Notes under the pieces: model-generated
Database searches by the model: none
What the model saw: the letters and a program-made list of their open reading frames with translations, nothing else
What the model was told of the DNA's origin: nothing
Shown here: in pieces, positions 7,307 to 13,618 of the stretch
Numbering within the stretch: the stretch's first letter is position 1
Layout of the letters: each line of letters starts with the position of its first letter
Made by a program: the position numbers and the translations under genes
DNA from: Bacillota bacterium
GTDB taxonomy: Bacteria > Bacillota > UBA4882 > UBA10575
Direction: 5' to 3'
Assembly: GCA_012512605.1 (NCBI GenBank)
Contig: JAAZDX010000253.1
Coordinates: 1 to 13,667, forward strand
Length of the DNA stretch: 13,667 nucleotides

Positions 7307-8122
7307 TTAATAAACGAAATGAACTGGGGTGTAGGTTACGCCATACTTTTCACAGATGGCTTTCATTCCTCCGCTGGAATGCAGGTCGAGGATAAAACCG
7401 TTAATCCAATTGATCCAGATTTGGTCACCGCGGCGCACGCCAATACCTTGAAGGTCGTTACTTAAGAGCTCACCAGCTACTTTCAGGTTAGGATACTGGT
7501 TTTTTGTTATGTAACCGGCCAGCACCACATCTTCAACTACAGCTTCAACTTTGTTTGTATTCAAAGCCGCATAGAGATCAGATACGTTTTCAAAACGGAG
7601 AATAGACTTAGCGATGTCCCCTGCTAATTCGGTCGCTAACTCATCATTGAAGGAGCCTTTTGATACGGCAATTCTTTTGCCTGCTAAGTCTTCAATGCTT
7701 TTGATATTGGCGCTAGCTGGGTTGTTGTTATTAACAACCAAAATCGCACCGCCCCGGAAATAGGCATTGGAATATTCAATCACTTTACGCCGTTCAGCGT
7801 TCATTGTGAATGAAGCAATAACACAATCAACTTTATTGGTGAGAAGATAAGGGATGCGGTTGGCATTAGTAGTTGAGACAAACTCGATTTTAACACCAAG
7901 GGCTTCAGCCATTTTTTTGGCAACTTCCACATCAATGCCTACGAGTTCGTTTTTTTCATTATAGTAGCCAATTGGGGGAACATCGGAAAAGCAGGCTACG
8001 GTAAGCTTACCAGTCTTTAATACTTTATCCAGGGTGCTTTCATAATTAGCAGCTTGCAATCCAACAACTAGAGTTGATAGTAACACCAAACAAACTAAGA
8101 GTAATAGACTGAACCTTTTCAT
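7307..8122 (-). CDS. Periplasmic/extracellular solute-binding protein, family 3 (polar amino acid type)
   Basis: Captures the substrate outside the membrane and delivers it to the permeases. The 271-residue protein starts with a classical signal peptide (MKR, hydrophobic core about 4-20, likely cut after LQA at about residue 24). The only nearby cysteine (C11) is inside the hydrophobic core, so it is not a convincing lipoprotein. The mature part is a family-3 binding fold: GIDVEVAKKMAEALG (62-76), NRIPYLLTNKVDCVIASFTMNAERRKVIEYS (88-118) and a second lobe with VEAVVEDVVLAGYI. R111 matches the arginine that holds the alpha-carboxylate in HisJ-type proteins, and D198 the acidic residue usually binding an alpha-amino group. 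The ligand is therefore a carboxylate, perhaps an amino acid or a hydroxy acid. The ATG at 8122 follows AGGAGG. First gene of the operon. Confidence 0.92.
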   Translation of the reverse strand: MKRFSLLLLVCLVLLSTLVVGLQAANYESTLDKVLKTGKLTVACFSDVPPIGYYNEKNELVGIDVEVAKKMAEALGVKIEFVSTTNANRIPYLLTNKVDCVIASFTMNAERRKVIEYSNAYFRGGAILVVNNNNPASANIKSIEDLAGKRIAVSKGSFNDELATELAGDIAKSILRFENVSDLYAALNTNKVEAVVEDVVLAGYITKNQYPNLKVAGELLSNDLQGIGVRRGDQIWINWINGFILDLHSSGGMKAICEKYGVTYTPVHFVY

Positions 8123-8214
8123 TTAATTAGCCTCCTTCAATTTAGTGATGGTAAAAGATGTTAGAGAAAAAATAAGTTATAACCACCTCCTTCGTTAATT
8201 AAACCGAAATATGA

Positions 8215-8230
8215 AAATAACGGGTTATTT
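8215..8230. promoter_or_regulatory. Inverted repeat next to the transcription start of the transporter operon
   Basis: AAATAAC/GTTATTT with a GG centre forms a perfect 7-bp inverted repeat. It lies about 5-20 bases downstream of the expected minus-strand start (about 8235). It could be a second operator or a 5' leader hairpin; neither can be decided by reading. Confidence 0.35.
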
Positions 8231-8241
8231 ACCGTATGTTT

Positions 8242-8270
8242 AGTATAAAGAGAAATATTACAAATGTCAA
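8242..8270 (-). promoter_or_regulatory. Promoter of the transporter-dehydratase operon
   Basis: On the minus strand a perfect -35 TTGACA (8270-8265) is followed by 17 bases and -10 TATACT (8247-8242). Expected start is near 8235, giving a leader of about 110 bases before the binding-protein gene. The -35 box is one arm of the inverted repeat at 8265-8286. Confidence 0.85.
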
Positions 8271-8286
8271 CTGTTGATTGTTGACA
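8265..8286. promoter_or_regulatory. Probable GntR operator between divergent promoters
   Basis: TGTCAAC (8265-8271) and GTTGACA (8280-8286) form a perfect 7-bp inverted repeat with an 8-base spacer. Each arm holds a GTnnAC core (GTCAAC, GTTGAC), the pattern typical of FadR/FCD-type GntR regulators; the right arm also reads as ATTGT-TG-ACAAT. Both -35 boxes are embedded in the arms, so a bound regulator would occlude both promoters. Assignment to the adjacent gntR gene is inferred. Confidence 0.7.
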
Positions 8287-8308
8287 ATTTTAATGATAAA
8301 ATTAAAAA
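8281..8308 (+). promoter_or_regulatory. Probable promoter of gntR and the LarA-like gene
   Basis: TTGACA (8281-8286) is followed by 16 bases and TAAAAA (8303-8308), a 4-of-6 match to a -10 box. The -10 is weak, so confidence is limited; the perfect -35 is the right arm of the shared inverted repeat. Confidence 0.5.
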
Positions 8309-8440
8309 GAATAGTGTGAGGTGGTACAAAAAATATTTAAATAAAGGTATTTACAGCCTAGAAAGGATAATCCATCTTGAATTTGGCGACTATTACCTTT
8401 TTCGATTTTTGTGAGTTTTAATAAAAAGGAGTTGTTCAGA

Positions 8441-9076
8441 GTGATGCTTGATTTTCAATTTAGTCGAAAAAATCAAGTCTCATTACGTGAGAGAGTGCTT
8501 GCTGATTTACGCATGGCGATCCTAACCGGAAAGTTGAAACCGAATGACCGATTGGTTGAAAGTAATATTGCCGAGCAAATGGGGATTAGTCGTGGGACAT
8601 TAAGAGAGGCTTTACGCCAGCTTGAACAGGAAGGTTTGGTGATTTCCGAATCGTACCGTTATACGCGGGTGGCTAATGTCGATGAGGAAGCGATTAGAGA
8701 AGTACTTTTTCCCGCTCGACGCATTATAGAGGTTTTTTTGGTAAAAAAAGCGGTTGGCAAGATGAAAGAGGCGGATATTGAAAAGCTTGAAACGATTATT
8801 GAGGAAATGAGGTTTGGTGCGGCGCGGAACGATTTATCTCTAGTGGTGGAAAAAGATATCGAGTTTCACGAATATATACTGAATATCTCCGATTATAAGA
8901 GCTTGATTCCATTATGGCAGGGGATGACAGGTCAGATCCGGATCCATTTTTATAAGGTTGGCCTCAGCAAGGATCTCCAGTCCATTGTGGATGAACATGA
9001 AGAATTAATGGAGGCATTGCTTTCCAAGGATCTAAATCGCATTATGGAAGTTATGGCAAAACATATCCACATCTAA
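8441..9076 (+). CDS. GntR-family transcriptional regulator, FCD subfamily
   Basis: DNA-binding regulator of about 211 residues. Seen: an N-terminal winged helix with SLRERVLADLRMAILTGKLKPNDRLVES, IAEQMGISRGTLREALRQLEQEGLV as the recognition helix and wing, then an all-helical FCD effector domain with the DIEFH motif, a second histidine in DEHEEL and the terminal AKHIHI. In FCD proteins such residues hold a metal ion that binds a carboxylate effector, in keeping with a hydroxy-acid inducer. GTG at 8441 follows AAAAAGGAG by 9 bases; an ATG three bases on and an in-frame GTG at 8411 are alternatives. It is divergent from the transporter operon and lies 100 bases ahead of the LarA-like gene, which it probably co-regulates. 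Confidence 0.92.
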   Translation: MMLDFQFSRKNQVSLRERVLADLRMAILTGKLKPNDRLVESNIAEQMGISRGTLREALRQLEQEGLVISESYRYTRVANVDEEAIREVLFPARRIIEVFLVKKAVGKMKEADIEKLETIIEEMRFGAARNDLSLVVEKDIEFHEYILNISDYKSLIPLWQGMTGQIRIHFYKVGLSKDLQSIVDEHEELMEALLSKDLNRIMEVMAKHIHI

Positions 9077-9176
9077 GTGGCCGATCTTTATTAGTCTTTT
9101 TGGCGGTGCCAGCTTGATATGTGGGCGAACATTGACTATTTGCGTCGGGGAATATTTAAAAAGGAGGAAAGGTAAG

Positions 9177-10448
9177 ATGCAGGAGATCGTTTTAACCGAG
9201 GAACAAATTGATGAACGGAAGGTGGAAAAGGAACTTCAGAAATGGCTGGGGGGTATTACCATTCCCTTGCGGAAAGTATTATTATTACCGCCCGATATTA
9301 CCCGTTTTCACTCGAAGGCGGGTTTAATTGTACAGTTGTTGTATAAGGCATTGGCACCCCGGGCCAAGGTGGAGATTATGCCGGCGCTGGGCACGCATAT
9401 GCCGATGAGCAAAGAAGAGCGGGGGCTGATGTTCGGTACAGAGATTCCGGCGGAATGTTTTCGCGTCCATGATTGGCGGAACGATGTGGTCAAGATTGGG
9501 GAAGTACCAGCTACATATGTTGCCGAGGTTTCGGAAGGGTTAGTGTCTTTTCCGATTGACGTTGAGGTGAACCGCTGTTTGCTGGATCCGAGCTATGATC
9601 TTATTGTCTCTATTGGCCAGGTAGTTCCCCACGAAGTAGTTGGGATGGCCAACTACAGTAAGAATATCCTTGTCGGTTGCGGTGGCCGGGATCTCATTAA
9701 TAAAACCCATTTTCTCGGTGCTTCCTACGGGCTGGAGAGAATGATGGGCCGGGCTAAAACTCCCGTGCGTCAAATCTTTGACTATGCCGAAGAACATTTC
9801 TTGGCGAGGATTCCTCTCCAGTATATTTTAACGGTTACCACGACTGAAGGGGACATGACAAAGTTAAATGGCTTATTTATCGGAAGAAGTCGAGGACTCT
9901 TTGCCGCAGCGGCCCGGGAAAGCCAACAGCGAAATCTTAATCTTTTTACCCATCCTCTAAAGAAGGTTGTGGTCTATCTTGAGCCAGGCGAGTTTAAAAC
10001 TACCTGGCTTGGGAATAAGGCGGTTTACCGGACCCGGATGGCGATTGCCGACGGCGGGGAACTACTCATTTTGGCACCTGGGTTAAGAAAATTTGGAGAA
10101 GACCCGCAGATTGACATATTAATCCGAAAATACGGGTATGTTGGGAGTAGACGAATCCTAGCCTTAGTTGCCGAGCACGAAGAATTGAAGAATAATCTTT
10201 CGGCCGCTGCCCACCTAATCTTCAGCTCTTCGGAAGACAGGTTCCGGATCACCTATGCTCCCGGGCATTTGGGCCGGGAAGAGATTGAACAGGTTAATTT
10301 CTCATATCTTCCATTGTCGGAAGCTCTGGCCAAGTATGACCCGGCTAAACTGAAAGATGGGTTTAACACCATGGCCGATGGGGAAGAAATCTTTTATATC
10401 AGCAATCCAGCGCTGGGATTATGGGCGTTAAAAGAAAGGTTTCAGTAG
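9177..10448 (+). CDS. LarA-family nickel-pincer racemase/epimerase (2-hydroxy acid substrate unknown)
   Basis: LarA enzymes invert C2 of a 2-hydroxy acid by hydride transfer to a nickel-pincer nucleotide (NPN) bound covalently to a lysine. The 423-residue length matches L. plantarum LarA. Seen: DITR at 40-43 (D72/R75 of LarA), H74 in GTHMP (H108), H152 in VPHEVVG (H174), K162 in YSKNIL (K184, the NPN-linking lysine) and H178 in KTHFL (H200, a nickel ligand). Spacings H152-K162 (10) and K162-H178 (16) equal those of LarA, so it should be a working NPN enzyme. Homologues act on lactate, malate, phenyllactate, hydroxyglutarate or gluconate; its neighbours favour a sugar acid. No larB, larC or larE cofactor genes are in the window. 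ATG at 9177 follows AAGGAGG; an in-frame ATG 63 bases upstream has no such site. Confidence 0.87.
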   Translation: MQEIVLTEEQIDERKVEKELQKWLGGITIPLRKVLLLPPDITRFHSKAGLIVQLLYKALAPRAKVEIMPALGTHMPMSKEERGLMFGTEIPAECFRVHDWRNDVVKIGEVPATYVAEVSEGLVSFPIDVEVNRCLLDPSYDLIVSIGQVVPHEVVGMANYSKNILVGCGGRDLINKTHFLGASYGLERMMGRAKTPVRQIFDYAEEHFLARIPLQYILTVTTTEGDMTKLNGLFIGRSRGLFAAAARESQQRNLNLFTHPLKKVVVYLEPGEFKTTWLGNKAVYRTRMAIADGGELLILAPGLRKFGEDPQIDILIRKYGYVGSRRILALVAEHEELKNNLSAAAHLIFSSSEDRFRITYAPGHLGREEIEQVNFSYLPLSEALAKYDPAKLKDGFNTMADGEEIFYISNPALGLWALKERFQ

Positions 10449-10462
10449 ACTGGGATGTTCGA

Positions 10463-10556
10463 AACCACTAGCCAAAAGCGACAGGCCCAAGACGGTTTAG
10501 AGCTAGTTTTAGTGGTGATCAACCACTTATTGACAGGAAGATAGTGCTTTTTTCTT
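10463..10556 (+). terminator. Terminator after the LarA-like gene, with overlapping alternative stems
   Basis: CACTtAT...ATAGTG (10524-10530 with 10541-10546, one bulged base) followed by CTTTTTTCTTT forms a modest intrinsic terminator. Upstream, ACCACTA (10464-10470) can pair with TAGTGGT (10510-10516), and that same segment can instead pair with ACCACT (10522-10527), which overlaps the terminator's left arm. The two folds are mutually exclusive, an attenuator-like arrangement. Confidence 0.5.
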
Positions 10557-10567
10557 TACGGAAATTA

Positions 10568-10596
10568 TTGACGGCTAATTTGTAAAGTTATATAAT
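10568..10596 (+). promoter_or_regulatory. Promoter of the kdgK-eda-iclR operon
   Basis: TTGACG (10568-10573), a 17-base spacer, then a perfect TATAAT (10591-10596). The expected start is near 10603, leaving a leader of about 88 bases that begins with the operator palindrome. This is the strongest protein-gene promoter in the window. Confidence 0.88.
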
Positions 10597-10605
10597 GTTA
10601 GTACG

Positions 10606-10632
10606 ATAATATGAAACGGCGTTTCATATTAT
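10606..10632. promoter_or_regulatory. KdgR/IclR-type operator, perfect 27-bp palindrome
   Basis: ATAATATGAAACG and CGTTTCATATTAT flank a single central G: 13-bp arms without mismatch. The core TGAAAC...GTTTCA is the signature of the KdgR box, bound by IclR-family regulators of 2-keto-3-deoxygluconate metabolism in enterobacteria. It begins at the expected transcription start, so a bound protein would block the promoter. The IclR gene at the end of this operon is the obvious candidate, implying autoregulation (inferred). Confidence 0.85.
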
Positions 10633-10690
10633 GAAATCCCGGCTAAGCCGGTTCTACAACCAACTAAACCGAGGAAAGGAGCTAACAGTA

Positions 10691-11716
10691 GTGGCAAAAA
10701 AAGTAGTTACCTTTGGGGAGATTATGCTTCGACTGTCACCACCCGGGTATCAACGTTTTGTTCAAGCTAATAGTTTTGATGTGGTTTACGGGGGTGGAGA
10801 AGCAAACGTCGCCGTTTCTTTGGCGAACTATGGTTTTGATTCTTATTTCGTAAGTAAAGTGCCAAAACACGAAATTGGCCAGTGTGCGGTGGATCACCTT
10901 CGGAGATACGGGGTACATACCGACTATATAGTTCGCGACGGAGACCGGCTTGGGATCTATTTTCTCGAGGTGGGCGCTTCCCAACGGCCGTCAAAAGTCG
11001 TATACGACCGGGCCGGTTCGGCAATCTCTCAGGTTAAAGCCGGAGATTTCAATTGGGACCAGATTTTTGACGGCGCGGATTGGTTTCACTTTACCGGGAT
11101 CACCCCTGCTTTGGGCGATGAGGTGGCGGAGGCAACTTTAGAAGCGCTTAAAGCAGCGAAAGGGAAAGGGGTAAAAGTTAGCGCCGACCTTAATTACCGC
11201 AAAAAACTTTGGACGCCGGAGAAAGCCAACCAAGTGATGAGTAAACTAATGGAGTACGTGGATGTGGTAATTGCCAATGAAGAAGACGCGGAGAAGGTGT
11301 TTGGCATTAAAGCGGGTCAAACCGACGTAACCAGCGGGCAAATTGACCAAGAGGGATACTATCAAGTAGCCAGACAATTAGTAGAGCGCTTTGGTTTTGA
11401 AAAAGTGGCGATTACTCTTAGGGAAAGTATTTCGGCCTCGGATAATAATTGGTCCGCCCTGCTCTATGACGGTCGTGATTTTTACCGTTCTCGCACCTAC
11501 AAGGTACATATTGTCGACCGGGTGGGCGGTGGAGACTCCTTTGGTGGCGGGCTCATTTATTCGCTGCTAAGCGGAAAAGCACCTCAAGACGCACTGGAGT
11601 TTGCGGTGGCGGCTTCGGCCTTAAAACACTCAATTTTTGGCGATTTCAACTTAGTGTCGGCGGCGGAAGTAGAGACCTTGGCCGGTGGCGATGGTTCCGG
11701 TCGGGTGCAGCGGTAA
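10691..11716 (+). CDS. kdgK: 2-dehydro-3-deoxygluconate kinase (PfkB family)
   Basis: Phosphorylates 2-keto-3-deoxygluconate (or the galacto epimer) with ATP to KDPG in the cytoplasm. The 341-residue protein is a PfkB/ribokinase fold: VVTFGEIMLRLSPP at the N-terminus, the GGGEANVAVSLANYG substrate region, VSADLNYRKKLW in the middle, and the catalytic GGGD motif with D282 followed by the anion hole SFGGGL. NYRKKLW and the FGEIMLRLSP start are typical of KDG kinases, and eda lies directly downstream. GTG at 10691 follows GGAAAGGAG by 9 bases; the in-frame ATG at 10631 falls in the operator and lacks a ribosome site, so the longer form is unlikely. Fructokinase or another sugar kinase is a less likely alternative. 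Confidence 0.9.
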   Translation: MAKKVVTFGEIMLRLSPPGYQRFVQANSFDVVYGGGEANVAVSLANYGFDSYFVSKVPKHEIGQCAVDHLRRYGVHTDYIVRDGDRLGIYFLEVGASQRPSKVVYDRAGSAISQVKAGDFNWDQIFDGADWFHFTGITPALGDEVAEATLEALKAAKGKGVKVSADLNYRKKLWTPEKANQVMSKLMEYVDVVIANEEDAEKVFGIKAGQTDVTSGQIDQEGYYQVARQLVERFGFEKVAITLRESISASDNNWSALLYDGRDFYRSRTYKVHIVDRVGGGDSFGGGLIYSLLSGKAPQDALEFAVAASALKHSIFGDFNLVSAAEVETLAGGDGSGRVQR

Positions 11717-11738
11717 ACAAAAAAGGAGTTGATCTCGG

Positions 11739-12395
11739 ATGAACATGAAAGAAAAGTGTATTCAAACCTTGATTGAGACCGGAGTAGTGGCCGTCATTAG
11801 AGTAAATGATGCTTCGGAATTGCTTGATACGACCATCGCCTTGAATAAAGGCGGGGTAAAGGCCTTGGAGATTACGATGACCTCGCCCGGTGCTTTGGAC
11901 GCGATCAATGAAGCTTCGAAGAAACTAGGCGATGAAGCAATTATTGGCGTGGGGAGTGTGCTTGATCCTGAGACGGCAAGGATGGCAATCTTGGCTGGAG
12001 CAAAGTTTGTGGTGGGCCCGGTCCTTAACCGGGAGGTTATCCGGTTGTGTCAGAGATACAGTATTCCATGTATCCCCGGGGCCTTTACCCCCACGGAAAT
12101 CATTACCGCTTGGGAAGCCGGGGCTGATGTGGTAAAGGTCTTCCCGGCTACTAAACTAGGTCCGTCCTTCTTTAAAGATATTCTTGGACCCTTACCCCAA
12201 GTTCGGCTCACCCCGACCGGCGGCGTTAATCTGGAAACGGCCGGAGAGTTTATCAAAGCCGGTGCCAGTTTCGTCGGTGTGGGGAGCGCTCTGGTCAGCA
12301 AGAAACTCCTTGCCGAAAAGGACTGGGAAGGAATGAGCGCTTTAGCCGCCAAGTTTATCCAGGTGGTCAAGGATGCGCGGAAAGTGATGAAATAA
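11739..12395 (+). CDS. eda: 2-dehydro-3-deoxy-phosphogluconate (KDPG) aldolase
   Basis: Splits KDPG into pyruvate and glyceraldehyde 3-phosphate, the last step of Entner-Doudoroff-type pathways; some family members also cleave 4-hydroxy-2-oxoglutarate or the galacto epimer. The 218-residue length is standard for this class I aldolase. Seen: VVAVIRV at the first strand, the catalytic glutamate E44 in ALEITMTSP, GVGSVLD, the Schiff-base lysine K133 in DVVKVFPA, and the phosphate-binding PTGGV. It starts 22 bases after kdgK, with AAAAGGAG upstream of the ATG at 11739 (another ATG follows two codons on), and is in the same operon. No Entner-Doudoroff dehydratase (edd) is present, so KDPG must come from kdgK. 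Confidence 0.95.
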   Translation: MNMKEKCIQTLIETGVVAVIRVNDASELLDTTIALNKGGVKALEITMTSPGALDAINEASKKLGDEAIIGVGSVLDPETARMAILAGAKFVVGPVLNREVIRLCQRYSIPCIPGAFTPTEIITAWEAGADVVKVFPATKLGPSFFKDILGPLPQVRLTPTGGVNLETAGEFIKAGASFVGVGSALVSKKLLAEKDWEGMSALAAKFIQVVKDARKVMK

Positions 12396-12415
12396 GTTAA
12401 TCGATTATCGGTTAA
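12396..12415. promoter_or_regulatory. Near-perfect palindrome between eda and iclR
   Basis: GTTAATCGAT / ATCGGTTAAC directly abuts the eda stop and forms a 10-bp inverted repeat with one G-T. It may be a small transcript hairpin or an extra operator before iclR. It does not resemble the TGAAAC palindrome, and no U-tract follows. Confidence 0.35.
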
Positions 12416-12470
12416 CAAAGACCCTATGCAAAAGAATGAATGGAATAAACTAAAGAAATGGTGATTTAAA

Positions 12471-13304
12471 TTGTCAAAAAATCCGGTTGCCGCGAAGACA
12501 AGGATTGGCTCGGTAGCGAAGGCGATTAAGATTATCGATACGATCCATAAAGCCCGGCGGGGGATGGGGATCACAGAACTTGCTACCGAACTAGGCATGC
12601 CAAAATCCACCTTACACCATATTATTACAACGTTGGTCGAAACCGGGTTTTTGTCCCAAGACCCACTGAGTCGGACCTATAATATCGGCTTCCATCTGGT
12701 CGGGATTGGCCAAGCTTACCTCGAACAACTTGATTTGAGAAAGATCGCCCGGCCGCATTTAGAAAGACTCTCCATGAAGGTCAAAGAGATTGTACACCTT
12801 TTGGTCCTTGATGAAAAAGAAGTCGTGTATATCGACAAAGTTGAAAATCATGTTCAAGAAGGGACCTTACGCTGTAGTTCGTTTATCGGTCGGCGGGTGA
12901 GTGCTTACTCCACGGCAGCCGGGAAAGTTTTGCTCGCCTATCTACCAAAGGAAGAGCTTTGGCGTTACCTATCAACCGAGAAACTTTGCCCGAAAACCGA
13001 GCATACCATTACCTCCGCGAAACTTCTTTTGGAACAACTGGCGACGGTTAAGAAGGAAGAATATGCTGTTGATCGCCAGGAAAACGAGGTTGGCCTTCAC
13101 TGTGTCGCTACGCCAATCTTTAATCGGGAAGGAAAATGTATTGCGGCTTTAAGCATCTCAGGCCCGATGAACCGAGTGAGTCTTGAGCGGATTGAAGAAG
13201 AATTAAAATGGGCCGCGACTTCGACAGCCAGACAGATCTCAGCGGAGATTGGTTATGTATTGCCGCTCGTAGAGGAAGAACGATCTAGTAAGTTAAATAA
13301 GTAG
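12471..13304 (+). CDS. IclR-family transcriptional regulator, KdgR-like
   Basis: The 277-residue regulator probably represses its own operon and responds to a 2-keto-3-deoxy acid (inferred). Seen: an N-terminal winged helix-turn-helix (about 14-70) with MGITELATELGMPKSTLHHIITTLVETGFL, then the IclR effector domain with GRRVSAYSTAAGKVLLAYLP, VDRQENEVGLHCVATPIF and ALSISGP, all in the expected order. It starts with TTG, preceded by GGTGAT; there is no earlier ATG, and the same TTG and ribosome site are preserved in the scar copy at 3832-3880, which supports this start. It lies 75 bases after eda without an obvious promoter, so it is likely co-transcribed. The C-terminal tail (EEERSSKLNK) extends slightly beyond the family norm. 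Confidence 0.93.
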   Translation: MSKNPVAAKTRIGSVAKAIKIIDTIHKARRGMGITELATELGMPKSTLHHIITTLVETGFLSQDPLSRTYNIGFHLVGIGQAYLEQLDLRKIARPHLERLSMKVKEIVHLLVLDEKEVVYIDKVENHVQEGTLRCSSFIGRRVSAYSTAAGKVLLAYLPKEELWRYLSTEKLCPKTEHTITSAKLLLEQLATVKKEEYAVDRQENEVGLHCVATPIFNREGKCIAALSISGPMNRVSLERIEEELKWAATSTARQISAEIGYVLPLVEEERSSKLNK

Positions 13305-13333
13305 TCTAACAGTTTTGTCTGTAAAGCTTAGAA

Positions 13334-13396
13334 GATGCCCCCTGACCGACAAGAGGCTTGATAGATGCTTCTTACTGGCCAGGGGGCATCATATTT
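13334..13396 (+). terminator. Hairpin terminator after iclR
   Basis: GATGCCCCCTG (13334-13344) pairs perfectly with CAGGGGGCATC (13380-13390); an inner stem AAGAGGC/GCTTCTT (13351-13357 with 13367-13373) stacks inside. ATATTTT follows, a fair but not ideal U-tract. The same two-stem layout is kept in the scar copy at 3917-3967 despite base changes. The remaining stretch to 13492 holds nothing I can recognise. Confidence 0.75.
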
Positions 13397-13492
13397 TCAA
13401 CAGCAATAGCTTGTTGTGGTAAGCTAATCAAAAAATAACCGGGTTCAACCTGACATTATCACAGAATAACTACACCCAACAGGAGAAAACCC

Positions 13493-13521
13493 TTGACCCG
13501 GATTGGTTTAGGTGCTATAAT
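13493..13521 (+). promoter_or_regulatory. Promoter of the tRNA genes
   Basis: TTGACC (13493-13498), a 17-base spacer and a perfect TATAAT (13516-13521), with the start expected near 13528, just before tRNA-Gln. Typical of a strong stable-RNA promoter. Confidence 0.88.
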
Positions 13522-13541
13522 ACTTAATGCGATTGTTGCAT

Positions 13542-13615
13542 TGGGGGATCGTCTAGTGGTAGGACGACGGGTTCTGGCCCCGTTAGCGAGGGTTCGAGTC
13601 CTTCTCCCCCAGCCA
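13542..13615 (+). tRNA. tRNA-Gln (anticodon CUG)
   Basis: A complete cloverleaf. Acceptor TGGGGGA pairs with TCCCCCA, giving the U1-A72 pair typical of glutamine tRNAs. The D arm is GTCTAGTGGTAGGAC, and the anticodon stem ACGGG/CCCGT encloses loop TTCTGGC with anticodon CTG (reads CAG). The T arm contains GGTTCGAGTCC. The discriminator is G and the CCA end is encoded. It is the first gene of a tRNA cluster leaving the window. Confidence 0.95.
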
Positions 13616-13618
13616 TAT

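Noticed and set aside
9132..9160. Possible separate promoter for the LarA-like gene (TTGACT followed by AT-rich sequence)
   Set aside because: No acceptable -10 at 16-18 bases; co-transcription with gntR is simpler.
9114..9176. N-terminal extension of the LarA-like protein
   Set aside because: The upstream ATG lacks a ribosome site, while AAGGAGG precedes the ATG at 9177.
10631..10690. N-terminal extension of KdgK from the ATG at 10631
   Set aside because: That ATG lies inside the operator palindrome with no ribosome site, and the family start (VVTFGEIM) follows closely after the GTG at 10691, which has GGAAAGGAG.
12050..12610. A 186-codon minus-strand frame antisense to eda and iclR
   Set aside because: It runs opposite to two well-identified genes, spans their junction and has no protein-family features; a shadow of their codon usage.
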